Positions 53,129 to 60,787 of a stretch of 64,000 bases of DNA are shown piece by piece; position 1 is the stretch's first letter; each line of letters starts with the position of its first letter. Below the pieces are notes generated by a model. The model was not told the DNA's origin. It ran no database searches and saw only the letters and a program-made list of their open reading frames with translations. The stretch comes from Methanolapillus ohkumae (GTDB lineage: Archaea; Halobacteriota; Methanosarcinia; Methanosarcinales; Methanosarcinaceae), in NCBI RefSeq assembly GCF_032594355.1, contig NZ_CP131061.1:186001-250000 (forward strand). Direction: 5' to 3'. Position numbers and translations under genes: made by a program.

Positions 53129-53419
53129 TTATCCGATGCAGACATTTTTCACTTTCTCTTTTCCAAAGTCGGTGATGACATAGCGGTGCATCAAAAATCC
53201 TTTTTTGCTGACGCCTTTGTCGTCCACAGCTTGCTCAACGTCTTTAATCATTCCGCCGGACGCCAATTCAATGATATCAAAATTGATGATATCACGGTTG
53301 TAGTTCCCGGAGAGTCCGTATTCTTTGTGAATCCGGTCAATGATTTCGTAATTCCAATGCGGCTTTTCATCTTGGAAAAGTTCAAGCAGCCGGATTTTTG
53401 TCGGTCGAAGTGCAGCCAT
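53129..53419 (-). CDS. Winged-helix-like small protein
   Basis: A 96-residue protein beginning MAALRPTKIRLLELFQDEKP with the pattern of a winged helix-turn-helix (YEIIDRIHKEYGLSG, then NRDIINFDIIELASGGMIKD and a beta wing ending in HRYVITDFGKEKVK). It is probably a transcription factor or protein-protein adaptor. The start lies one base from the transporter stop, so translation is coupled. It may regulate the transporter. GAGGTGAATAAA precedes ATG. Confidence 0.6.
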   Translation of the reverse strand: MAALRPTKIRLLELFQDEKPHWNYEIIDRIHKEYGLSGNYNRDIINFDIIELASGGMIKDVEQAVDDKGVSKKGFLMHRYVITDFGKEKVKNVCIG

Positions 53420-53420
53420 T

Positions 53421-54479
53421 TTATTCACCTCTCAAAGATTCCATGTCGCCCGTGCTTTCTGTAAACATGAGGAAACTTCCGGCAACACACAAAATACCGC
53501 CGATAATAATCGCCCATCCCGGAGAAGTTCCAAAGAACAAAAAGACGAAAATCACAGCGAAAAGTCCGTACAGATTTCCGATTCCCTGGCCACGGCCAAC
53601 GCCGATGAGCGGGAAAGATTTGTACCATGTCACATAACAAAAACCAAACGTAATGCCGGCAAACATGAGGACGAGCAAAACGAACGGGTCAAAGATTAAA
53701 GCGGCGTAGTGAAGCATGGGGAATCCCAAAAGCGCTAAAACCGGAATGACAACAATCCACCAGACCATGGATTCGCCGATAAAACGAATCGTAATCGCAG
53801 CGTCCGGCTCCGCCAAATCCAAACCTTTTCCGGCGACAGCGCCTTCAAGACCCCAGCCGAGAGCCGCCATCAAGCCGCCGAGATATCCAAACCATTGGAC
53901 TTCTCCGGTTGCGATTTCAGACACCAGGCCGCCGGCATAAATGGCAATTCCGCCGCAAACGATGATTAAAATGCCCGCAAGAGCGCGCTTTGAAATTTTT
54001 TCACCGTACCACAGACGGGCAACGGTTGAGCCGACCACCGGATACAAAAGACCGGCAACAGCCGAAAAAGCGGCGCCGATAAATCCCATGGCCAAATAAG
54101 AACCAAAAACCGCAATCAACCCGCAAATGGATCCCAAAAAAAACCATTTGGAGCAATGCTTAAATTCCATGATGGTGCGTCCAAGCTCTTTGACTTTGTG
54201 TTTTCCAAGAACAACATTCCAAAGCAAGAGCGCAATAACGACGGTTAAGGCGTTAAACGCGGTAATCAAAACAGCGACAACCACAAGAGAAATCGATTCC
54301 CCGTGCGTTGCGGCAATTGCCGCCGACATTTCGTCAAACGGATTCAAACACCAGACAGCTGTTCCCGGAAGATACCAAATTCCCCAAAAAACAGCGCAGA
54401 ACAAGGCCCACATATATCCGTAGCGGACCCTTCTTTTATTTTCCATGACTTTTAAGTCATTCAGATTTAAATTTTCCAT
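53421..54479 (-). CDS. DMT/EamA-superfamily transporter
   Basis: A 352-residue membrane protein with ten predicted helices in two halves. The first half has SAVAGLLYPVVGSTVARLWYG, the EamA-typical end of a helix pair. The family exports or imports small metabolites. In Methanosarcina, predicted methylamine permeases are membrane proteins of this size, so a methylamine role is conceivable, unproven. Start ATG 54479 follows GGAGGAAAGTTTA; the open frame runs further up but lacks a signal. First gene of a three-gene operon. Confidence 0.78.
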   Translation of the reverse strand: MENLNLNDLKVMENKRRVRYGYMWALFCAVFWGIWYLPGTAVWCLNPFDEMSAAIAATHGESISLVVVAVLITAFNALTVVIALLLWNVVLGKHKVKELGRTIMEFKHCSKWFFLGSICGLIAVFGSYLAMGFIGAAFSAVAGLLYPVVGSTVARLWYGEKISKRALAGILIIVCGGIAIYAGGLVSEIATGEVQWFGYLGGLMAALGWGLEGAVAGKGLDLAEPDAAITIRFIGESMVWWIVVIPVLALLGFPMLHYAALIFDPFVLLVLMFAGITFGFCYVTWYKSFPLIGVGRGQGIGNLYGLFAVIFVFLFFGTSPGWAIIIGGILCVAGSFLMFTESTGDMESLRGE

Positions 54480-54972
54480 TAAACTTTCCTCCAAAATTAC
54501 CTTTGGATTACTAAAACTAAACACCTGTTTGACAAATTTTTGTCTTTTTATGCCGTTTTTTGGACCGTTTTTTTTGGACCGTTTTTTGAATTCGTTTTTA
54601 CCCAAAATCCTTAATGAGTGATTTAACCAATTTCGATTTTTTCAATCATTTTATGATTTTTGTTTGATCGGAGTTTTTGATTTGTATTGATAATTGAATC
54701 GATTTTTTGGACCGATTACATTTTTTTTGGTTTGTTGACCGATTGTATTTTCATCAAATGATTGTACCGGCAATGTTTTGCAGCTTTTCCAGGGGGGAAA
54801 GAAATTTACAAAACAATGACGGTCCAGTCAAAAAATGTTGTGGAATCAAGAATAATAAAAAATGATAAAAACACAATGAAAGCGAAAGCAAAAACATCAA
54901 GAAGTTCCTTGATTTGTTTTTGCCTTTCTTTTTTTCATTTTTTATTATTTTTACCTCAGCCAGATTGTTCTT
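54480..54972. other. Spacer with promoter of the DMT operon
   Basis: No gene seen. T-rich on the plus strand with several TTTTTTGGACCG-like repeats around 54550-54740. A small palindrome ATCAAG-AAGTTC-CTTGAT at about 54896-54913 may end the APC permease transcript on the minus strand. Confidence 0.4.
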
Positions 54973-56382
54973 TTAAGCGGTTTTCTTTTTGACTTCTTTT
55001 TGAGCGTACCACCAAAGCGGCGCAAACGCAGCCAAAACGACAAATCCGAGAAGAGTTGGTCCCCAGCCGGAATCCAAACTGTTGAGGTAGACAATTCCGA
55101 TTAAGTAGAACGGAATGTTGACAATCGCGAAAAGAATCGCGACAAACTTCCATCCTTTCGGGGCTTTGAACGGTCTTTCCAAGTTCTTGAATTTCGGGTC
55201 AGTTGCCGCTTTGTAGTAAGCAGCCAAGCTGATACCATTGGCGACGACATATCCAATGGCAGACGCGGAAAGAATTGCGGCAGGACCTGCAGCTCCTCCG
55301 GCCATCGAGAACAAGACAATTAAAATGACGTTAAAGACAGCGATAACGGCCATTGCGGTCATCGGAACGCCGTTTTTGTTCAATTTTCCAAAGAAGGACG
55401 GCAAGTTTCCTTCGGCAGCCATGGAGTGCATGGACCGGGCGGAACCGTTGAATGCCGTTTGGATGATTAAAATCATCGCGGCAATGAGCATCACAATCAC
55501 AATCGGACCGCCGATGTCACCGAAAATCATGGTCGCCATTGGGAGGAGCGGAGAAACACGGGATGCGATAATTCCGTCAACACCGAGAGTTCCGGTCACG
55601 GATGCTTGAACCAAAACGTAGGTAATCAAACAGATAATTCCACAGCTGAAGAGTGCTTTTGGAACATCTTTCTTTGGGTTCTTGTATTCCGGTCCGTAAA
55701 TCGCAGCGGTTTCCCATGCGCAAGCGCTCCACTGTGCGGTTGCCATAATACCGAGGAACACCAAAATGCCGGCCATATCCCAGCTCCAGTCGGTTGGGAA
55801 CCAGCTGTTTGTGATGTTTTCGATATGGAACGCGCCGGTGAAGAACGGGGCGATGGTGATGATGATGAGCGGGATTAAGGCAAAAATCGCCAAAATGTAG
55901 CCCACAGTTGCGCCGCTTGAAATTCCGCGGGAGTTAATCAGCATTAAAAAGGCGAAAATGATAATTCCCGCGCCGAGGGAGAGCCACATCGGGGAAATGC
56001 CGGCAAAGGCCGGAATGAGTCCGTTTAAGTAGCTTCCGATTAACACGGAGAAAATGGCCAACACGGGGTTCCAAGCAAACCAGTAGCCCCATGCCGAAAA
56101 TCCGCCGAGGAATTTTCCTTTGTCAGTACCTGAGCCGAAAACGGCTTGTGCGAATCCGGGAAGCCCGGACACATCTTGGAAGGTTGACGCCATTTCACCA
56201 TAGGCCAAGTTTTGAAGGAATCCTTGCAAAACGGAAAGAGCCCAGGCGATGATGGCAAAAGCCCACAAGTAAGTCGCAAATGTTCCGATTGACGGTAAAA
56301 TCAACAGGGGAACACCAAGCGCAATGGCGAGGCCTTGCTTCCAGTCAATTGTTCTTTGAAGAGTATTACTATCGTTATCCAC
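54973..56382 (-). CDS. APC-superfamily amino acid/polyamine or methylamine permease
   Basis: A 469-residue membrane protein with about twelve helices. It has the APC pattern: GVPLLILPSIGTFATYLWAF near the start, then a YGEM-containing loop after helix 2, and the conserved GWxFxWNPV-type segment (SAWGYWFAWNPVLAI). Substrates in this family are amino acids and amines; Methanosarcina monomethylamine permease is thought to be of this type. GTG 56382 was chosen because AAAGGTGG lies at normal distance before it; a GTG four codons upstream is inside that signal. The FilR1-type regulator gene is divergent, 1.7 kb away. Confidence 0.82.
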   Translation of the reverse strand: MDNDSNTLQRTIDWKQGLAIALGVPLLILPSIGTFATYLWAFAIIAWALSVLQGFLQNLAYGEMASTFQDVSGLPGFAQAVFGSGTDKGKFLGGFSAWGYWFAWNPVLAIFSVLIGSYLNGLIPAFAGISPMWLSLGAGIIIFAFLMLINSRGISSGATVGYILAIFALIPLIIITIAPFFTGAFHIENITNSWFPTDWSWDMAGILVFLGIMATAQWSACAWETAAIYGPEYKNPKKDVPKALFSCGIICLITYVLVQASVTGTLGVDGIIASRVSPLLPMATMIFGDIGGPIVIVMLIAAMILIIQTAFNGSARSMHSMAAEGNLPSFFGKLNKNGVPMTAMAVIAVFNVILIVLFSMAGGAAGPAAILSASAIGYVVANGISLAAYYKAATDPKFKNLERPFKAPKGWKFVAILFAIVNIPFYLIGIVYLNSLDSGWGPTLLGFVVLAAFAPLWWYAQKEVKKKTA

Positions 56383-58053
56383 TGAAAAAACCACCTTTTC
56401 AAATTATAAATCAAAAATAAACGGTTGCAAAAACCAAAAAAATGCATAAAAACATGTTAAAAGTCTCTATACAAGTCCCCGGCTTTTGAATTATTTCTGA
56501 AAAACAATTTTAAAAATATCAATAACAAAGACGGCAAAAAATGTCAAGGCGTATCGTGGGGAAGGAAAAAAATAACCGCAAAATTCAAAAAAACGAATTT
56601 TTTCAAATTCGTCCGTTTTTTTCCCGGAAATTCTATTATTTAATTGTTCATTAAATATTTATTAAATATTCATTAATTTTTATTCATCAATTTTATTCAA
56701 TTATAATGAATTTTATTAATGATTTTATCATCAATTTTATTCAATCATTAATGAATTATTATCAATTGAATTTTATTATTTATTTGAATTTTATTAATTA
56801 TTTGAATATTTAATTTCTTTTTATTGTTTTTTCCGGCAGGCGAATTTTATTTTTTTCAAAGCATACGCTGTTTAACGTTTTTCGCTTGTCTAACATATAC
56901 CTCCGTATTCATATTTTTTCAAGTCAACCTTTCTTTTCAAGTTTTTCAAGTCAAACCTTACGGTTTAAGTGGCTTGTTTTAAAATATGTTTTTGATTTTT
57001 CACCGGTTCTTTGGCAAAAGCGTCCGGTTTTTGAAAAACCGCAAATTCAAATGACACCCCGTTTTTATTGGATACCCCCATATCCGAAATGATTTATCCC
57101 ACGAAAATGTCATTGTTCGTTTCAAAATCATCCGTATCATTTGTTTCAACTTCCCCTCATAATATTTGCCTGAGGAGAGAATTGTTTGCGGAGTATAAAT
57201 AGTGAGAATCGTATATAGCATAACCGTTTGTCATAATTAATAATTCATAATCTTATATGGTGTAACAAGCAGATTCAATTGCCATCTCTAATTTAAAGTC
57301 AAGATTAAAATTACAATGTTATTAAAATATATTGCCGAATCAAAAATCCATCATCTTTTTACTATTACAAATATATCCTTTTGCTATCGTTTTCATTTTT
57401 TGTCCTCTTTTCTTTTTGTCAATTTTATTCATTGCAAATCCATTTTTTTTTGCGGCACTCAATTTTTTTGCTCAGTTTTTAAAAATAATTATGCCTCTCG
57501 TGTATTTTATCTATAATTTTTTAAAAAAAAAACTTATACTTTTATATATTAGAAACGGATAGTTATCCCTATTGCAGGATAATGACAAATTATAAAAAAA
57601 CGATTTAAAAACGAAAAATGAGATGGAGAACTTTTTCTGATTGTAAATCCGTAAAAAATTGACTTTTCGGATTTTTGGAAATGTTTGATTAAACTCATTT
57701 ATAATTCGGATGGTATTTATTTATCAGCAGCACGCTTTTTCAGATAAGTGTTGCCGTTACAATCAAGGGAATACAAACGAAAACAGTTTGGATTTTCATA
57801 CTCCTATAAGTATGGATTTGTAATGTTGTTTTGGTTTTGTATTGTTTTGGTTTTGTAACAAAAACGCTGTTTGCAACAGATTTAACTTTACAGGCGGCCG
57901 ACTCGTACAGATTTGACTTTACAGGCGGCCGGTTCGTACAAACATGGTAGATTTGCAGAGATTGTCGGATTGTTGATTGTATATATTTGTTGATTTGTTT
58001 ACAATAAAATAATATAATGTGGTAAGTATTGGTTATGAAAGAAGGTGATTCAA
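56383..58053. other. Long gene-free region of 1.67 kb between permease and regulator
   Basis: I see no protein gene with a ribosome-binding site. AT-rich repeats of the TTTTATTAATTATTTGAA type occur at 56640-56820. Near 57534-57548 a TATA-like element and a TTATCC / GGATAA stem (about 57560-57582) might mark a small RNA. From 57824 to 57857 TTGTTTTGGTTTTGTA occurs twice. At 57877 a 31-base direct repeat precedes the regulator promoter (TATA-like AATAAAATAATATAATG at 58002-58018). Confidence 0.45.
57877..57938 (+). promoter_or_regulatory. Two 31-base direct repeats upstream of the regulator
   Basis: Units 57877-57907 and 57908-57938 are identical except at four bases: CAGATTTRACTTTACAGGCG followed by GCCG, two variable bases and TCGTA. 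They are less AT-rich than the surroundings and directly adjacent. Candidate binding sites for the regulator at 58054 or another factor, about 65 bases upstream of its TATA element. Confidence 0.55.
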
Positions 58054-58872
58054 GTGACGTTACCGGCATCATTGAGTCTGAGTGATATTGTTTGTCTTTC
58101 GGAAAAACGGCGAAGCATTCTTTTGCTTTTGAAAGATAAAAGTTGCAAAATGGAAGAGCTCACGGAGAAAACCGACATGTCGGCTCATTCGTTGGCACCT
58201 CAATTAAAGACGCTTCGTGATGAAAAAATTATTATTTTTAAAGACGAGCGCTATGAGTTGACGCACATCGGTCAGGTTTTGGTCAAAAACATGTATCCGT
58301 TGTTTGAAACAATTGCGATTTTGGAAAAAGACCGGAAGTATTGGTTTGACCGGGATTTGTCGGTCGTTCCGCCGGATTTGTTGAATCGGATTGGGGAAAT
58401 CGGTTCTTACAAACTGTTGGAATACAGTATCAGCGATTATATGTTTGATGTTCCGGCCGAATTTTTGGACAACCTCAAAAAATCCAAGCATTTCTTGTGT
58501 TTGTTGTCGGTTTACCATCCGGTTTACACGGATGAATAGCTCAAGATGGCGGAATCCGGAAAAGATATGACGATGATTGTGACGCCCAAAGTGTTTGACC
58601 GGATTAAAGGCGAATATGGAAAACGTCTTGAAAATGTGCTGACCCAAGAGAATCTGTCCTTTTTGGTTTACGAGGAAAAAGGAAAATCTATCATCCCCTC
58701 CATGTTGATTACGGATGTGTTCACTTACACGTATCTTTTCAACAACGACGGAGTTTATGATAATAAAATGCTCATCAGCTTCGATGATTCCACCAAATCC
58801 TGGACCAAAGAAATGTACAAGCATTTCAAAAAACAATCCATTGCGGTGGAGCAATACTTGTCTCAAAAATAA
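58054..58872 (+). CDS. FilR1/Msr-type transcription regulator with in-frame TAG (possible pyrrolysine)
   Basis: Methanogen-type regulator of 272 residues if TAG is read through. A winged helix occupies residues 10-75 (LSLSDIVCLSEKRRSILLLL, then HSLAPQLKTLRDEKII). The FilR1 (formerly DUF1724) domain runs from about residue 95 (VVPPDLLNRIGEIGSYKLLE) to 265. Codon 162 is TAG at 58537-58539, between HPVYTDE and LKMAESGKDM, in the middle of the domain; the frame, codon use and family match continue to the TAA at 58870. Such Msr proteins control methyltransferase genes in Methanosarcina. GTG 58054 follows AAGGTG; an earlier GTG at 58045 is inside it. Without read-through the product would be a truncated 161-residue protein. 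Confidence 0.75.
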
Positions 58873-59009
58873 AAAATTATTTTTTTGTTTTTCATTTTTT
58901 GTTTTTCATTTTTTGTTTTTCATTTTTTGTTTTTCATTTCTATCTTTTTCATTTTTTGTTTTTCATTTCTATCTTTTTTATTTCTTTTTTTTTGTTTTTT
59001 CTTTTTGTT

Positions 59010-59078
59010 GGGGGCCGGCATGCGCGCATGTTATGGCGGCATATTTTTAAAAAAGTTGAACAAAAACCGCAGGTCGGC
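59010..59078 (+). repeat. Dispersed intergenic repeat, copy F
   Basis: GGCCGGCATGCGCGCATGTT, then ATGGCGGCATATTTTTAAA and GTTGAACAAAAACCGC. It lies 138 bases after the regulator stop, after a run of TTTTTCATTTTTTG repeats (58880-58980), in the same orientation. A segment with TGCGACTGTTTA follows that resembles the tail of copy E. Confidence 0.7.
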
Positions 59079-59154
59079 TTTGATAATTTATAATTAAAAG
59101 TCCGTTGCAACAGTTTCTAATTTTGCAATACTGCGACTGTTTACTGTTTTAACA

Positions 59155-59400
59155 TTTGCTTGCGTTTGCTGCATTTGCTTGCGTTTGCTGTATTTGCTTG
59201 CGTTTGCTGCATTTGCTTGCGTTTTCTGCATTTGCTTGTGTTTTCTGCATTTGCTTGCGTTTGCTGTATTTGCTTGCGTTTGCTGTATTTGCTTGCGTTT
59301 GCTGTATTTGCTTGCGTTTGCTGTATTTGCTTGCGTTTGCTGTATTTGCTTGCGTTTGCTGTATTTGCTTGCGTTTGCTGTATTTGCTTGCGTTTGCTGC
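59155..59400. repeat. Minisatellite, 19-base unit, about thirteen copies
   Basis: The unit TGCTTGCGTTTGCTGTATT (or GCATT) is repeated about thirteen times. Three units equal 57 bases, so every frame stays open, but the peptides are simple and there are no start signals; non-coding. Confidence 0.9.
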
Positions 59401-59437
59401 GCCTACTACACACTTTTCCCAAAGTAGTATTCCGAGA

Positions 59438-59463
59438 AAATCAGACGCGAATCGCGTCTGATT
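59438..59463. terminator. Perfect hairpin with AAAT/ATTT ends
   Basis: AAATCAGACGCGA / TCGCGTCTGATTT, a 13-bp stem around one base, followed by T-rich sequence on the plus strand. It can act as a terminator on both strands, between the minisatellites and the tRNA gene. Confidence 0.75.
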
Positions 59464-59514
59464 TTTCGGGATGGATTGCATGTTATTTTCAAAAAAAGTA
59501 TTTCATTTCATTAT

Positions 59515-59640
59515 TTTGATTTTGGTTTGCAGCTTTTGATTTTGGTTTGCAGCTTTTGATTTTGGTTTGCAGCTTTTGATTTTGGTTTGCATTTTGATTT
59601 TGGTTTGCAGCTTTTGATTTTGGTTTGCATTTTTGGTTTG
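59515..59640. repeat. Minisatellite, 20-base unit, about six copies
   Basis: GATTTTGGTTTGCAGCTTTT is repeated about six times, two of them shortened by loss of the GCAGC part. Non-coding, 140 bases upstream of the tRNA gene. Confidence 0.88.
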
Positions 59641-59740
59641 AGTTTGCAGTTTTGATTTTAGTTTTGTTGTTTTTGATTTTTTCATCTTATTTTTTATTTT
59701 GCCGAAGTTTTCATCAAAAAACCGCTGTTTCATCAAAATC

Positions 59741-59750
59741 TTTTTATGCT
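59741..59750 (+). promoter_or_regulatory. Probable promoter of the tRNA-Gln gene
   Basis: CTTTTTATGC at about 59740-59750, the usual 30-40 bases before the tRNA 5' end, is the only TATA-like element close by. Confidence 0.4.
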
Positions 59751-59781
59751 ACTTTTTCCTTCTCTAAGACGTTTCACGCAT

Positions 59782-59854
59782 AGTCCCGTAGTGTAGTGGT
59801 CAATCATGTCGGCCTTTGGAGCCGACGACAATGGTTCGAATCCGTTCGGGACTA
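59782..59854 (+). tRNA. tRNA-Gln (anticodon UUG)
   Basis: A 73-base cloverleaf. The acceptor arms are AGTCCCG (59782-59788) and CGGGACT (59847-59853), with A as discriminator. The anticodon stem TCGGC / GCCGA encloses loop CTTTGGA, giving anticodon TTG, which reads CAA. The T-arm contains GGTTCGAATCC. No intron and no encoded CCA. T-rich sequence follows at once. Confidence 0.93.
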
Positions 59855-59921
59855 TTTCTTTTTTTGTTCTTTATGTTTTTTATTTTGTTCTTTATGTTTT
59901 TGTCCTTTTTTCCGCAATCTT

Positions 59922-60608
59922 TCATTCTTTTTCAAAAATGCCACGGATATGATGGCGAACAAATACGTTTCCATCATATTTCTTTTCCTTTTTAACCGAC
60001 CGGATCTCACGAATTTTAAATCCGTTTTTTTCAAAAAGCTCCTGAACTTCGTTTTCATCAAAATAATGATAAAGGATTCCGTTTTTTCGGACAAATGAAT
60101 TCGGCTCCGGACTTGTATCAGCTTCCTGTTTTTCCGTGCCAAATCTCATGTCGTCGCACCCAAACGCCTCAAAAAAAACGCAGCCGTTTGGCCGAAGAAC
60201 CCGGAAAAATTCAAAAACAGACTTCTCCCGGTCCGCTTTTTGGAGATGCTGCAAAACGCCTAAGCATAAAACAACATCAAACGACGCTAAAAACGGAAGG
60301 TGGGTCACGCTCGCAGTAACAAAAATCGGATCTGAAATCTTAACACCCGCATTTTTCCGCCGACTTAAATCTTTGACGGGCTCCATCCGCTCCCGGGATT
60401 TTAACAAAGCCTGCTTGGAAAAATCAAGAGCGACACAAGGATACGTCCGGAAAAGTTCCTTTAAGTAACGTCCGGTTCCGGAACCGGCATCCAAAATTTT
60501 CCCGCCGGCCGGAATCTCTTTTCGAATCCAAGATAAATCGGAACCGGCCCCCCATTCCAAATGAGCGTATTCCAAATCCCAAGCATCCACATCTTTTTTT
60601 TCAGGCAT
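59922..60608 (-). CDS. Class I SAM-dependent methyltransferase
   Basis: A 228-residue protein. SAM motif I is KILDAGSGTGRYLKEL at about residue 36, motif II CVALDFSKQ, motif IV FDVVLCLGVLQHL and post-motif VLRPNGCVFFEAFG. The pattern fits the methyltransferase 11/TrmB- or Trm9-like set; the substrate is unknown. ATG 60608 was chosen because the upstream open frame is hydrophobic, low-complexity and non-conserved. It is adjacent to but not clearly in one operon with alaS (179-base gap). Confidence 0.8.
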   Translation of the reverse strand: MPEKKDVDAWDLEYAHLEWGAGSDLSWIRKEIPAGGKILDAGSGTGRYLKELFRTYPCVALDFSKQALLKSRERMEPVKDLSRRKNAGVKISDPIFVTASVTHLPFLASFDVVLCLGVLQHLQKADREKSVFEFFRVLRPNGCVFFEAFGCDDMRFGTEKQEADTSPEPNSFVRKNGILYHYFDENEVQELFEKNGFKIREIRSVKKEKKYDGNVFVRHHIRGIFEKE

Positions 60609-60787
60609 TTTGCACCACAAAATCCAAAATATAAATCTCAAAATTAAAATTTCAAAATTAAAATGATTGACCTTCTTCGAAATGAATGAAAAACGAATAC
60701 AATAGGCAGTAAAAATAAAAAATGAACCAAAAATAAAACGAAAAATAAAATGTGAAAAAGAAATGCAAGAGAACAAAAAGTGAAAAA

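Noticed and set aside
57740..58072. 110-residue minus-strand frame
   Set aside because: Overlaps the regulator promoter and direct repeats; no ribosome-binding site and no family-like sequence.
59141..59519. Cys/Leu-rich and Gln/Asn-rich frames on both strands
   Set aside because: They are produced by the 19-base minisatellite, which is open in all frames; no start signals.
59155..59640. Possible CRISPR arrays
   Set aside because: Units are head to tail without unique spacers, so these are minisatellites. No cas genes are in the window.
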